The notes: a model not told the origin generated them from the letters alone. 64,000 nt of DNA from Pseudomonas sp. UBA1879 (GCF_002338065.1 NZ_DDHJ01000023.1:62001-126000), one strand, 5' to 3'. Shown: positions 7,890 to 17,045, numbered from the stretch's first letter. Program-made: numbers and translations.

Positions 7890-7917
7890 CTTGAAACAGG
7901 GTCCAAACCGGCCATAT
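7890..7917 (+). promoter_or_regulatory. Candidate sigma-32 heat-shock promoter
   Basis: CTTGAAA at 7890-7896 and CCATAT at 7912-7917 are separated by 15 bp. They approximate the sigma-32 consensus CTTGAAA-N11-16-CCCCATNT. The promoter would read toward the Hsp70-like gene, whose start is 160 bp downstream. The -10 element lacks the two leading Cs of the consensus, so the match is partial. Confidence 0.5.
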
Positions 7918-8077
7918 GCATTAAGAGTTGCCTTTGAGATTGGGGTGATATGCGCTGATTCAAGCGGCCCGCGTGAAATAGACGCATATGAAAAGAAAAA
8001 CCGACATCGCGTGCTACGCATCTGTCGTCCACTCGCATACACTGCGCGGCCGTTTTTTTGACCGGAACGTACAGACC

Positions 8078-9343
8078 ATGAGCGATTCATCCCCAGCCCG
8101 TGCCCTTGGCATCGATTTCGGCACCTCCAACTCCACGGTCGGCTGGCTGCGCCCCGGAGCGGAAACCCTGATCGCGCTGGAGGACGACAAGATCACCCTG
8201 CCATCGGTGGTCTTCTTCAACATGGAAGAGCGCCGACCGGTCTATGGCCGCCTGGCATTGCACGAGTACCTGGAAGGCTACGAGGGCCGCTTGATGCGCT
8301 CGCTCAAAAGCCTGCTGGGTTCCAAGCTGATCAAGCACGACACCAGCGTGCTAGGCACCGCAATGCCGTTCAAGGATCTACTCGGGCTGTTCATCGGAGA
8401 ATTGAAGAAGCGCGCCGAAGCCGCGAGCGGTCAGCCGTTCGAGCATGTGGTACTGGGGCGGCCGGTGCATTTCGTCGATGACGACGCCGCTGCGGATCAG
8501 GAAGCCGAAGACACCCTCGCCGAGGTCGCGCGCAAGATCGGCTTCAAAGAGGTGTCGTTCCAGTTCGAACCCATCGCCGCAGCCTTCGACTACGAGTCGT
8601 CGCTAGACCGCGAAGAGTTGGTGTTGATCGTCGACATCGGCGGGGGTACGTCGGACTTTTCGCTGGTGCGCCTGTCACCGCAACGGCGTCTGGTCGATGA
8701 CCGCCAACAGGACATCCTCGCCACCGGCGGCGTACACATCGGCGGCACCGACTTCGACAAACAGCTCAGTCTGCAAGGCGTGATGCCGCTGTTCGGCTAT
8801 GGCAGCCGGATGAAAAGCGGCGCCTACATGCCCACCAGCACCCACATGAACCTGGCGACCTGGCACACCATCAACTCGGTCTATTCGCAGAAATCGCAAT
8901 TGGCGCTGGGCAGCATGCGCTACGACATCGAGGACACCCTGGGCATCGACCGGCTGTTCAAACTGATCGAACAGCGCGCCGGGCACTGGCTGGCGATGGA
9001 AGTGGAAGAGACCAAGATTCAGCTGACTCACGCCCACAACCGCGTGGTGCCGATGGACCGTATCGAGGTCGGCTTGAACGCCGATCTCACCCGCGAACTG
9101 TTCGAATCATCGATCGATGCGTTGCTGGAACGCGTGCGTGAAAGCGTGACGAGCCTGTTAAAGGACGCAAACGTGGGCGTGACCGATGTGGACACGGTGT
9201 TTTTCACCGGCGGTTCCAGCGGCATCCCGGCCCTGCGCAACAGCGTCGCAGCGATGCTGCCGAAGGCACGTCACGTAGAAGGGAACATTTTTGGCAGCAT
9301 CGGCAGCGGATTAGCCATCGAGGCGAAGAAGCGGTACGGCTGA
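8078..9343 (+). CDS. Hsp70 family molecular chaperone (YegD-like)
   Basis: A 421-residue protein covering only the Hsp70/actin-type ATPase domain: phosphate-1 motif LGIDFGTSNSTVGWL at residues 9-23, phosphate-2 motif IVDIGGGTSDFSL near 187-199, and adenosine motif FFTGGSSGIPALR near 375. It lacks the substrate-binding domain and lid of DnaK, which fits the YegD class of short Hsp70 homologues. The frame extends upstream to 7988, but ATG 8078 gives the conserved N-terminus. It sits divergently from cbpA-cbpM behind a possible heat-shock promoter. Substrate and partner are unknown; a similar gene lies near osmE in P. aeruginosa. Confidence 0.88.
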   Translation: MSDSSPARALGIDFGTSNSTVGWLRPGAETLIALEDDKITLPSVVFFNMEERRPVYGRLALHEYLEGYEGRLMRSLKSLLGSKLIKHDTSVLGTAMPFKDLLGLFIGELKKRAEAASGQPFEHVVLGRPVHFVDDDAAADQEAEDTLAEVARKIGFKEVSFQFEPIAAAFDYESSLDREELVLIVDIGGGTSDFSLVRLSPQRRLVDDRQQDILATGGVHIGGTDFDKQLSLQGVMPLFGYGSRMKSGAYMPTSTHMNLATWHTINSVYSQKSQLALGSMRYDIEDTLGIDRLFKLIEQRAGHWLAMEVEETKIQLTHAHNRVVPMDRIEVGLNADLTRELFESSIDALLERVRESVTSLLKDANVGVTDVDTVFFTGGSSGIPALRNSVAAMLPKARHVEGNIFGSIGSGLAIEAKKRYG

Positions 9344-9382
9344 GAACGACCAGAAATTACCGGGTTGCGCCCCCCCTGCTGA

Positions 9383-9509
9383 GGAGCGTGGCTTGTCCCG
9401 CGACCGGCGGGGAACCCGTCGTAAAGCCAGCGGACGCAGTGCAACTGTGACACCGCGGTCTCAGGGTTTGCTGCCGGTTCCCGGCTGGTCGCGGGACAAG
9501 CCACGCTCC
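9383..9509. repeat. REPIN (GGAGCGTGGCTTGTCCCGCGAC type)
   Basis: Inverted copies of GGAGCGTGGCTTGTCCCGCG flank about 70 bp between the convergent Hsp70-like and permease genes. The same element family recurs at 31921-32055. Confidence 0.8.
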
Positions 9510-9529
9510 AACAAGTAGAGGTCGAGCCG

Positions 9530-10540
9530 TCAGACGAGCTCCACCTTGCGCAATTCGCTCTTCAGATACGCATAGTAAATCGGTCCTGCCACGACCCCTG
9601 GCAATCCGAAGGCCGCTTCGAAGATCAGCATCGCCAACAGCAACTCCCACGATTTCGCGCTGATCTGCCCGCCGACGATGCGGGCGTTTAGGAAATACTC
9701 GACCTTGTGAATCACGATCAGGTAACCCAACGCCGCCAACGCGACCCAAATCGACAGCGACATGCCGACGATGAAGATCAGCGTGTTCGACATCAAATTG
9801 CCCACTACTGGTAGCAAGCCGAGCAGGAAGGTCATGACGATCAGGGTTTTGGTCAGCGGCAAATGCACGCCACATAACGGCAGGATGACGGCCAAAAATA
9901 CCGAGGTGAACGCGGTATTCAGCAGCGAGATCTTGATCTGCGCGAAGACGATGTTGCGGAAGGCCTGACTCAACAGGTGCAAACGCTCGAACAGCGCGGC
10001 CGCCAAGGGCTTGCGCTTGGTAACGTCGGGAATGCGTTGCAGCGCAATGATCGCGCCCAGGACCATACCGATCAGCAGGGTCACGAACATGTGCGCCGCG
10101 CCCTTGCCCAGCAGTTGCAGTTCGCCGATGTGTTTGGTCAGCCATGCACTCAGGGAGGCCTGGAACTCAGAAGCGCTGGCTGGCAGATACCCGTCGATGA
10201 AGGGCGGCAATTGGCCTCGGGCGCGGTCCACCAGGATCATGAATTTATCCAGCGAGGCACCGGGGTTTTCGGCTTCGTGCAGGATGAAACTGATCGCGCC
10301 CGCAAACAGTAACGCCAAGACGCTGACGACCAATGTCCCGAGCAAAGCCACCGCTAACCAGCGTGCACGCTCGCCTGCGATCAGGCGTTGAAGTTGGGGG
10401 GTCAGCATGTCGACCAGTTCGTAAACCAGCAAACCTGCGAGCAGACTGGGGAGGAGCTTGAGCGGCAACACCGCCAGCAGACCACCGAACACGAGAATGC
10501 AGCTGGCGATGTACACATGACGCGGCGAAAACGTTGGCAT
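9530..10540 (-). CDS. AI-2E family transporter (UPF0118)
   Basis: A 336-residue inner-membrane protein with seven or eight hydrophobic segments: two at the N-terminus (residues 8-40), one near 65-85, and a cluster from 150 to 320 including LIGMVLGAIIALQ and FLLGLLPVVGNLMSNTLIFI. The pattern and the C-terminal FGLPGVVAGPIYYAYLK match the AI-2E/TqsA-like permease family. Members export autoinducer-2 or act as Na+/H+ antiporters, so substrate cannot be assigned. ATG 10540 starts a typical short N-tail. The gene is monocistronic, flanked by REP elements on both sides. Confidence 0.88.
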   Translation of the reverse strand: MPTFSPRHVYIASCILVFGGLLAVLPLKLLPSLLAGLLVYELVDMLTPQLQRLIAGERARWLAVALLGTLVVSVLALLFAGAISFILHEAENPGASLDKFMILVDRARGQLPPFIDGYLPASASEFQASLSAWLTKHIGELQLLGKGAAHMFVTLLIGMVLGAIIALQRIPDVTKRKPLAAALFERLHLLSQAFRNIVFAQIKISLLNTAFTSVFLAVILPLCGVHLPLTKTLIVMTFLLGLLPVVGNLMSNTLIFIVGMSLSIWVALAALGYLIVIHKVEYFLNARIVGGQISAKSWELLLAMLIFEAAFGLPGVVAGPIYYAYLKSELRKVELV

Positions 10541-10674
10541 ACAGCCTCAAAACAAACGGCCTGAAAAGATGGGCAGTCTGCCAGCGTTCCCCGTCCACCA
10601 CCAGCGCCGGGAGGGGGCGTTAGTCGTATCGCAATGATTTGAAACCGCGTGACTTGCCGAAGTGACGCCCACCT

Positions 10675-10710
10675 TGTGGGAACCACCCGCAGCAAGCCGG
10701 TTCCCACCGG
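10675..10710. repeat. Short REP hairpin
   Basis: GTGGGAACC and GGTTCCCAC arms enclose CACCCGCAGCAAGCC. It is a single degenerate REP unit between the permease gene and the psiF-like gene. Confidence 0.6.
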
Positions 10711-10743
10711 TAAAGTTTGACCGGCGGGTAACGCTCTACAGGC

Positions 10744-11034
10744 CTATTTTTTTTTCAGGCAATCGCTCATGAACGACTTGCGCGCATCGCCTTTCAGCGC
10801 CTGGGTGCTGGCTGTCGCGTTGCAGGTTTTCATCTTTTCCTGCTGGGTTGCGGCGGGGGCTGGCGCGGCCTTCAAGCAAGTGCTCATGAAGGCTTTCCGA
10901 TCATCGCCTTTCAGGGATTTGGCCGACGCATCGGCATTGCAGGTAGTCATTTTGTTTTGCTGCGCCGTGGCAGCGAAACCTTGAGCGCACATCAACATAC
11001 CCATGACCAACAATGGAACACGCAGCATTTTCAT
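10744..11034 (-). CDS. PsiF repeat protein (periplasmic)
   Basis: A 96-residue secreted protein. Residues 1-22 (MKMLRVPLLVMGMLMCAQGFAA) form a signal peptide. Two PsiF repeats of about 25 residues follow, M.TCNADASAKSLKGDDRK and MKTCNATASTQALKGDARK, each ending FMS.CLK, separated by an Ala/Pro linker. The repeats pair conserved cysteines, probably in disulfides. PsiF was named for phosphate-starvation induction in E. coli; its function is unknown. ATG 11034 has a GGAGAAG Shine-Dalgarno, while the frame open to 11175 has no comparable site. Confidence 0.88.
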   Translation of the reverse strand: MKMLRVPLLVMGMLMCAQGFAATAQQNKMTTCNADASAKSLKGDDRKAFMSTCLKAAPAPAATQQEKMKTCNATASTQALKGDARKSFMSDCLKKK

Positions 11035-11186
11035 CGACTCTTCTCCGGGGACGCCGCGATTCACGCAGCATTGAGAAGCAGTGTAGTCAAAGAATGTTGC
11101 GATATATTTCGGCGAAACGCCGATGTGAGGTGGACGCGCTGGCTGACAAGCCGATAATGGCGCCTCATTCTTCAACCGGTTTCCCC

Positions 11187-12071
11187 ATGCAATACCTGTA
11201 TCCCCTGCTCACAGTCATGATCTGGGCAGGCAATAACGTGATAACCAAAGCGGCCGCCGGGCGCATTTTTCCCGCCGAGATCGGCTTTTATCGTTGGCTG
11301 CTTGCCGGGTTGCTGTTCACGCCGTTTCTGCTCGGCCCGGTGTTGCGCAATCGCGCTGCCATCAAACCGATCATGGGTAAAGTCGCGATTCTGGGCGTGT
11401 TGGGCATGGCCATCTATCAAAGCCTGGCGTATTACGCAGCAAACATCACGACCGCGACCAACATGGGCATCATTCTGTCGCTGGTGCCGGTGATGACCCT
11501 GGGCATGTCGATTGCCAGTCTCGGCACCGCGCTGACGGCAGGCGCACTGGTCGGCGCACTGGTGTCATTCGCAGGCGTGCTGCTGGTGGTGTCACAAGGC
11601 AGTTGGGCGTTGCTGATCGCGCATGGCGTCAATGTCGGCGACCTGATGATGCTGATCGCGACGCTGGCCTACGCAACCTACAGCGCACTCTTGAAGAAAT
11701 GGCAGCTGCGCATGCCCCCGCTGCAGTTGCTGTATCTACAGATTCTCGTAGCGATCATTGCGCTGTTTCCGTTGTTCCTGCTGTCGCCAAAAGCCGGCCT
11801 CGACGCCAGCAATATTCCACTGGTGCTCTACGCCTGCATCCCGACCTCAATGGTCGCGCCGCTGCTATGGATGAAAGCCATCAGCATCCTTGGCCCGAGC
11901 CGAACGACGCTGTTTTTCAACCTGGTACCGATTCTGACCGCCTTGGTTGCAGCCCTGGCCTTGGGCGAGCAACTGGCGTCGTATCACTTCATGGGCGGCG
12001 CGCTTACGCTAAGCGGCGTGATCCTTGCGGAACGCTGGACCACCCCGCTGCGCAAAGCCTCCCATCGATAA
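11187..12071 (+). CDS. EamA/DMT family transporter
   Basis: A 294-residue membrane protein with about ten hydrophobic segments in two EamA repeats, the first from residue 1 to about 140 (YPLLTVMIWAGNNVITKAAAG) and the second from about 150 to 285. The pattern is that of drug/metabolite exporters of the RhaT/YdcZ type in the inner membrane. ATG 11187 begins directly at the first membrane helix; the frame is open farther upstream but that part overlaps the psiF promoter. Transport direction is probably outward. Substrate unknown. Confidence 0.9.
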   Translation: MQYLYPLLTVMIWAGNNVITKAAAGRIFPAEIGFYRWLLAGLLFTPFLLGPVLRNRAAIKPIMGKVAILGVLGMAIYQSLAYYAANITTATNMGIILSLVPVMTLGMSIASLGTALTAGALVGALVSFAGVLLVVSQGSWALLIAHGVNVGDLMMLIATLAYATYSALLKKWQLRMPPLQLLYLQILVAIIALFPLFLLSPKAGLDASNIPLVLYACIPTSMVAPLLWMKAISILGPSRTTLFFNLVPILTALVAALALGEQLASYHFMGGALTLSGVILAERWTTPLRKASHR

Positions 12072-12090
12072 CGCAGCCGCCTACGACGAC

Positions 12091-12327
12091 TCACGCGTCG
12101 TCGCGACTTTCCGCGCTGTGGATCGACACGTCGGTAATGCCTGCCACATGGGGCAGACCGACGTGAGGATTACCCGCATCGAGTGGATCGTCCGCTACTG
12201 CGACATGGTGTTTGTGCGCCAACTCATGCACAACCTCAATGATCGGGACGTCCAGATTTTCAATCACATCGACGTGATGTTCCCCAGCGAGGGTGTACTC
12301 GATTTCATAAAGCTCTTTATCGCTCAT
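12091..12327 (-). CDS. Small acidic His-rich hypothetical protein
   Basis: A 78-residue soluble protein beginning MSDKELYEIEYTLAGEHHVD. It has nine histidines, several in pairs (EHHV, HKHHVAV, NPHVGLPHV), and many acidic residues, which could bind metal. An AAGGAAAG Shine-Dalgarno nine bases before the start supports it as a real gene. It is convergent with the EamA gene and lies downstream of the lipase gene on the same strand (59-bp gap). I do not recognise a family. Confidence 0.6.
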   Translation of the reverse strand: MSDKELYEIEYTLAGEHHVDVIENLDVPIIEVVHELAHKHHVAVADDPLDAGNPHVGLPHVAGITDVSIHSAESRDDA

Positions 12328-12386
12328 CGCACTCTTTCCTTAGTGGCCCGGTTGGGTCCACTGATCACGAACTACGGCTCATAAAG

Positions 12387-13277
12387 TCAAAGGCCGGCGG
12401 CTTTAAGGCGCGCGGCGTGCTCAAGAAACAACCCCACGGGATTGGCCCCCTTGCCCACCAGACCCAGGTGCTGGTTGACGATGTCGAAATGGTCGAGCGG
12501 AAAGTCGTCACCGATGACCGTGCCCAGGTGAGAACTCATTCGCCCGACCATGCCATCAGATTGACCCCGCTCTTTCGTGAACGTGCGAGCGAATATTCGG
12601 CAGGTGAGATTAGTGGTATCGAAGCGGTTTTTTCCGCGGTCCGTACGCCCCGGCTGCAAGGTGCCGGACCATGAGTAATAGCGCACTCCGTTGACCAATT
12701 CTGCGCCCTGCCCGCCCCAGGTTTGCGGAAGACCTTGCGGGAACGACTGATTAAACCGGGCCACGCCGCGGGTGGTCAGTGAGTGATGGGCGGCATCGAC
12801 ATCCGTGGGCAGCCGCGTGCCGCGATAGCCGGTGTCCAGCATCGCGAGCAACCATGAGGTCAGCCGAATCCCGGCATTGACCAAGCGCCCTCTTAGTGTG
12901 CTCGATGGAAAATGCGCTTCCAGGTAGTCAGCCAGTTCCGAGCCATGGTTCGGACCTGCAACGGAGGTGACCGAGGCCACCAGGTCAGGGCGTACCCCGG
13001 CGACGTAGCGGATCGTCAGCGCGCCTTGGCTATGGCCGATCAGATTGACCTTGGTGGCGCCGGTTTCCTTGAGGATTTCTTCCACTCGACCCAGCAGTTG
13101 CTCGCCACGTATCTCGGTGGAGTTCACTGCCGAGACCATCACCGGGATTACCCTCGCCCCACCTCGACGCAAGGCCGGGACGATGCCGAACCAGTAGGGA
13201 TAGACGATCAGCTTCACGAACCCCAACAAACCCGGCACCAGCACGATCGGATAACGCGTGGCCTGTTCTTGCGTCAT
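12387..13277 (-). CDS. Triacylglycerol lipase / esterase, alpha/beta-hydrolase
   Basis: About 296 residues resembling family I.1 Pseudomonas lipases such as P. fragi Lip. It has the oxyanion-region motif YPIVLVPGLLGF at residues 8-19, the nucleophile elbow GHSQG with Ser83, and likely triad partners in LDTGYRG and DHFDIVNQ. These enzymes hydrolyse long-chain acylglycerols. No signal peptide is visible, so either it is cytoplasmic or it exits by a route not evident here. The start is uncertain: TTG 13343, ATG 13298 and ATG 13277 are in frame. I chose 13277 because the conserved core follows closely. No Lif foldase gene is adjacent. Confidence 0.82.
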   Translation of the reverse strand: MTQEQATRYPIVLVPGLLGFVKLIVYPYWFGIVPALRRGGARVIPVMVSAVNSTEIRGEQLLGRVEEILKETGATKVNLIGHSQGALTIRYVAGVRPDLVASVTSVAGPNHGSELADYLEAHFPSSTLRGRLVNAGIRLTSWLLAMLDTGYRGTRLPTDVDAAHHSLTTRGVARFNQSFPQGLPQTWGGQGAELVNGVRYYSWSGTLQPGRTDRGKNRFDTTNLTCRIFARTFTKERGQSDGMVGRMSSHLGTVIGDDFPLDHFDIVNQHLGLVGKGANPVGLFLEHAARLKAAGL

Positions 13278-13489
13278 GTGCGAATGAGTCCTCATGTGTG
13301 GCTGGCCACAGGATTTACATGCATCCAGGTGGTTGAGCGTCAACAGACTTAAACCCTAGCCGCAAACCGTTCAGCAATCATGACAAAACAGGTAATGCCC
13401 CATCGCCATCTTTTGATCGAACTCTTTCAATCGGCCAACGCTCATAACTGCAACGGGCCATCAATGGCCTTTCTATGGAGTGATCGGCT

Positions 13490-13828
13490 ATGTACAAGCA
13501 ATCTTTGGCAGTTCTGTTCGCAATGGCCGCGCTGGCGGGCTGCACCTCGACAACCCTGCAGAACCCGGTGGACTACGCCACCTATCGCAACGAACCGCTG
13601 GTCAAGCAAGTGGACACCGGCATGACTGAGCAGCAAGTGCTGACCATTGGCGGCGAGCCGTCCACCCGCGTACACCGCAAGGTTCACCCAGGCACCTGCA
13701 ACAACTACATCCTGAACAAGGACGGCCATCAGCAGGCCTATTACGTGACTTTTGGCGCGAACGACCGCGTGGACAGCAAGGGCTTCATGACCTGCGAACA
13801 GCGTGAAGCGAACGAAAAGGCGATGTGA
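13490..13828 (+). CDS. osmE: Osmotically inducible lipoprotein OsmE
   Basis: A 112-residue lipoprotein. The signal peptide ends in the lipobox LAGC, with Cys18 as the lipidated residue. The mature part is a SmpA/OmlA-like domain with the family pattern GMTEQQVLTIGGEPS and a GTCNNYIL segment followed by YYVTF. OsmE is induced at high osmolarity and in stationary phase in enterobacteria. Length and cysteine positions match the family, and an osmE gene occupies the equivalent position in P. aeruginosa. The next gene is a ferritin-like protein. Confidence 0.92.
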   Translation: MYKQSLAVLFAMAALAGCTSTTLQNPVDYATYRNEPLVKQVDTGMTEQQVLTIGGEPSTRVHRKVHPGTCNNYILNKDGHQQAYYVTFGANDRVDSKGFMTCEQREANEKAM

Positions 13829-13848
13829 GCCACACGCAATCTGAACTG

Positions 13849-13936
13849 AAGGAGTGAGCTAGCTCGCGATGGCGGTCTGTCTCATAAATTGATACAGGCT
13901 GACACACCCTGATCGCGAGCAAGCTCACTCCTACAA
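13849..13936. repeat. REPIN (GGAGTGAGCTTGCTCGCGAT type)
   Basis: Inverted copies of GGAGTGAGCTAGCTCGCGAT and ATCGCGAGCAAGCTCACTCC flank about 45 bp just after osmE. Confidence 0.8.
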
Positions 13937-14096
13937 GGTTTCTGTGGCCCGTGCGGACGACAACAAAACAAATAAAACTTTTCCCCGCGCCTGACACTCA
14001 CACCATAAGACCCGATCTCACCGGGCATCGACCAGACAGTAACGGTCGGTGCGGCAAGAGCGAGACGGCAAAGAACCGGATTAGCCCTGGAGATGA

Positions 14097-14633
14097 ATGA
14101 TGAGCGATGTGCAGCAATTAACTGATGTCAGCACCCTGCGCGAACGTGCGCGTCACAACGTGGAAAACGGTGCAGTCACCGAAGGCTATGACGGCGACCG
14201 CGAAGAGATCATTCGCCTGCTCAATGCCTCGTTGGCCACCGAGTGGGTGTGCGTTCTGCGCTACAAGCGCCACTACTACATGGCAAAAGGCGTCAAAGCC
14301 CAGGTCGCTGCGGCAGAGTTCCTGGAACACGCCGAACAAGAGGCTGAACACGCCGACAAACTGGCCGAGCGCATCGTGCAATTGGGCGGCGAGCCGGAAC
14401 TGAACCCCGACCTGCTGTCGAAAAACTCCCACGCGCAGTACGTGGCTGGCAACACGCTGAAAGAGATGGTCACCGAAGACCTGATCGCCGAGCGCATTGC
14501 AATCGATAGCTATCGGGAGATCATTCAGTACATCGGTGATAAAGACCCGACCACCCGCCGCATCTTCGAAGAGATCCTGGCCCAGGAAGAAGAGCACGCC
14601 GACGACATGGCGGACATTCTCGACGGGCTGTGA
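14097..14633 (+). CDS. Ferritin-like / bacterioferritin-type protein
   Basis: A 178-residue four-helix ferritin-like protein. Likely di-iron ligands are visible in order: the Glu of ATEWVCVLRY on helix 1, EFLEHAEQEAEHADKL on helix 2 with an ExxH, EDLIAERIAIDSY on helix 3, and EILAQEEEHADDM on helix 4 with a second ExxH. It is longer than classical Bfr (about 158 residues) because of an N-terminal extension. Iron storage or oxidation in the cytoplasm is likely. Two adjacent ATGs at 14097 and 14100 are equally possible starts after a CTGGAG Shine-Dalgarno. A strong terminator follows. Confidence 0.88.
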   Translation: MMSDVQQLTDVSTLRERARHNVENGAVTEGYDGDREEIIRLLNASLATEWVCVLRYKRHYYMAKGVKAQVAAAEFLEHAEQEAEHADKLAERIVQLGGEPELNPDLLSKNSHAQYVAGNTLKEMVTEDLIAERIAIDSYREIIQYIGDKDPTTRRIFEEILAQEEEHADDMADILDGL

Positions 14634-14651
14634 TGCCGTTACGGGAACGCC

Positions 14652-14680
14652 AAAGCCAGGACATATGTCCTGGCTTTTTT
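14652..14680 (+). terminator. Rho-independent terminator after ferritin-like gene
   Basis: AAAGCCAGGACA and TGTCCTGGCTTT pair in a perfect stem with an almost absent loop, followed by a T run. It begins 18 bp after the stop codon. Confidence 0.92.
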
Positions 14681-14830
14681 GTGGATCATTAAAAGCAATG
14701 TGTCGGCATGTCAGGCGCCTTAGCTGGCGTCGTACCTCCAGCGCCTTCCCCAAGTTAATGCTGCGTTGCACCTACATCCAACAGGGTCCAGACAGTGGAT
14801 GACTAGCGCAGATACCTGCAACGCGACGGT

Positions 14831-14948
14831 TCTGTAGGAGACGGCGGAGGTGACGACGGCCGAGAAGCCAGTGGTTCAGCCACATGAAAAATTGGCTAAC
14901 CCGGCGCTTTCGTCGCAACGCCGCCCGCAACAGGCCGGCTCCCACACA
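14831..14948. repeat. Two degenerate REP elements
   Basis: A GTAGGAGACGGCGGAGGTGA unit at 14834 and a CGCCGCCCGCAACAGGCCGG unit ending in CTCCCACA near 14946 lie in the gap before the asmA-like gene. They belong to two different REP subfamilies. Confidence 0.6.
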
Positions 14949-14978
14949 TGGAAGGTGTGGGATTCCAGCCTGCAGCGT

Positions 14979-17045
14979 TTATTGAACAGTCTTCGGTGCC
15001 TTGCCTGCGCGCATCTGTTCCAGCAATGGCGCGCATTGGTTCGGTTCGCCGCCACTGGGTGCGACCAATGCCAGCAGACCCGCCGCAGGTCCGACCGCCG
15101 CACCGAGCAGGACCATCCCCGCGCCACGCAACAGCAACGGGCCGGATTGCACGCCCGCGCTCGGTTTGACGAATGGCCCACGCACGTACAGCGGCGAACG
15201 CAATGAGAAGACACGGAAGCCTTTTGATTCCGGCGTGATCTTGAGGTCGAGCTGCTCGCTCTTCATGTTCGCCGTGCCGTTGATGTAAATGATCGCGTTC
15301 TCGGTATCAAAAACGGACAGGTTGCTCGTCGCCAGGCCGTCCTTGAAGCCGAAGTCAGAGGCAGCGCAGTTGATCTTCACGTTCTTGTCGCCAAACAGCG
15401 TGCCTACCACGTAGTTACCGACGTTCAGACCGGCAATCTCCATCAGGTCGCGGCTGATCGCACCGTCGTTCACCAGCAGCTTCATCTCGCCATTGGCCGT
15501 GCCCAGCAGCGCTGCTACCGAGTTGCCCTTGCCACTGATGTCGGCGTCGCCATTCAACTCGCCGAAGCTGGTTTTCATCGGCTCGAACGTCGGGAACAGT
15601 TGCTTGAGTTTGAAATTGCGCGCGCTCAACCTCGCGCGGCCTTCCAGCGGTTGGGAATGCCCATTGAGCTTGATATCGGCGTCGAGCTTACCGCCCGCCA
15701 CGCCGAAGCGCAGAGGTTGAAGGCTGAGCTGACCATCGTTCAGCACCACGTGGGTGTAGAGGTCAGTGAACGGAAGCTCGGCACTCTGGACAATTTTCTT
15801 GCCGGTGAACTCGACATCCGCGTCCATCGCGCTCCAGCGGTCGGTTTTGAACTCCTCGACAGGCAGCACTTTGTCAGCGGGCTGCTTGCTCTCGCCGCCA
15901 CGGGATTTCTGCTCGGCGTTGGAATCGGCACCAATCAACGGCTTGAGGTCAGCCATCAGCAGTTGATTGGACACCAACGCCCCGCTCAGCTTCGGACGCG
16001 GCTGGCTGGCGACAAAACCCAAATCCCCATGAATATCGCTGTTGCCGATCTTGCCGTTGAAGCCTTTGTACTGAAACGACGCCCCGGCCGGGTCATGCAG
16101 CTTGGCGATCAGGCGGCCATCGGTGGAATACGGCGGGGAGTCCGGCAGCGTCACCCCAGTCAGCGGATACAGGTTGCCGAGGCTGTCACCGGACAGTTTC
16201 AAACTCAGGTCCAGCTCGCCGAGATTCTGTGGATCCGTGACGGTACCCGCCACTGCCACGCGGGTGTTACCTGCACTGACGTCTGCCTGAACCGGAAAAG
16301 GCAACGCCGCATCTTTCAGCGCCAGCAACCCGCCTACTTTGCCGGTGCCGTTGAGTTTTTGCCCGTGGTATTGGCCTTTAGCTGTGAAACCAAAGGCGTA
16401 GTCCTGAGCGGAGGCGCCTTTGTCCTTGACCTTCTTTGCTTCACCACTGCCCACGATATCGCTGAACGGAATCGGCTTGCCAAGAGGGTCGATCACTACG
16501 TCGACCGAGGTGTTGATCTTCTGATCGTTGTAACTGACGAAGCCTTTGTCGAAGCCGATGGAGCCGATGTCCACGACCCAATTCGAGGGTTTTGCGTTCG
16601 GGTCACTTTTGGGCAGATCGAACACCCAGTTCGCGCGACCATCGGCCAGACGCTCGATTTTGGCGTTGGGCTCGGTCAGGTCGATGCGCGGAATGACCAC
16701 CCGTTGCGCCAACAGCGGCAGCGGTGACAGGCGCATCTCTACGCGTTTGAGGGTCACCATTTGAGGTGTTTTCGACCATTCGGGGTTGCCCAGCGCGATG
16801 TCTTCGGCGGACATGTGCGGCCACGGCACCCAGGCCCGCCAGCCGCCTTCATCGGGTTCGCGACGCCAGTGCACGGCCAGATTGCCGTTGATGGCGAAAG
16901 GTCGATGCAGCTCAGCCGACACTTTTTCGTTAATGGTCGGCTTGAGCCGATTCCAGTCAAAGGTTGCGATCACGATAATCAGTACAGCCAGCAACAGCAG
17001 CAGAATGCCGACTGTCCAGGCGAAAATCTTGCGGCCTCGCGTCAT
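14979..17045 (-). CDS. AsmA family protein
   Basis: A 688-residue envelope protein. Residues 7-29 form a single N-terminal membrane anchor (IFAWTVGILLLLLAVLIIVIA). The rest is a large periplasmic beta-rich domain with the family's start DWNRLKPTINEKVSAELHRPFAI and a C-terminal AsmA-like core (ARNFKLKQLFPTF, ...GDADISGKGNSV). AsmA-like proteins are now seen as bridge-like lipid transporters between the two membranes and affect outer-membrane assembly. ATG 17045 is chosen because it has a GGGGAGA Shine-Dalgarno and starts the TM segment; the frame is open to 17192. Confidence 0.9.
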   Translation of the reverse strand: MTRGRKIFAWTVGILLLLLAVLIIVIATFDWNRLKPTINEKVSAELHRPFAINGNLAVHWRREPDEGGWRAWVPWPHMSAEDIALGNPEWSKTPQMVTLKRVEMRLSPLPLLAQRVVIPRIDLTEPNAKIERLADGRANWVFDLPKSDPNAKPSNWVVDIGSIGFDKGFVSYNDQKINTSVDVVIDPLGKPIPFSDIVGSGEAKKVKDKGASAQDYAFGFTAKGQYHGQKLNGTGKVGGLLALKDAALPFPVQADVSAGNTRVAVAGTVTDPQNLGELDLSLKLSGDSLGNLYPLTGVTLPDSPPYSTDGRLIAKLHDPAGASFQYKGFNGKIGNSDIHGDLGFVASQPRPKLSGALVSNQLLMADLKPLIGADSNAEQKSRGGESKQPADKVLPVEEFKTDRWSAMDADVEFTGKKIVQSAELPFTDLYTHVVLNDGQLSLQPLRFGVAGGKLDADIKLNGHSQPLEGRARLSARNFKLKQLFPTFEPMKTSFGELNGDADISGKGNSVAALLGTANGEMKLLVNDGAISRDLMEIAGLNVGNYVVGTLFGDKNVKINCAASDFGFKDGLATSNLSVFDTENAIIYINGTANMKSEQLDLKITPESKGFRVFSLRSPLYVRGPFVKPSAGVQSGPLLLRGAGMVLLGAAVGPAAGLLALVAPSGGEPNQCAPLLEQMRAGKAPKTVQ

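Noticed and set aside
15600..16727. 375-codon plus-strand open frame opposite the asmA-like gene
   Set aside because: It has no Shine-Dalgarno or recognisable motif, and the AsmA coding sequence explains the region.
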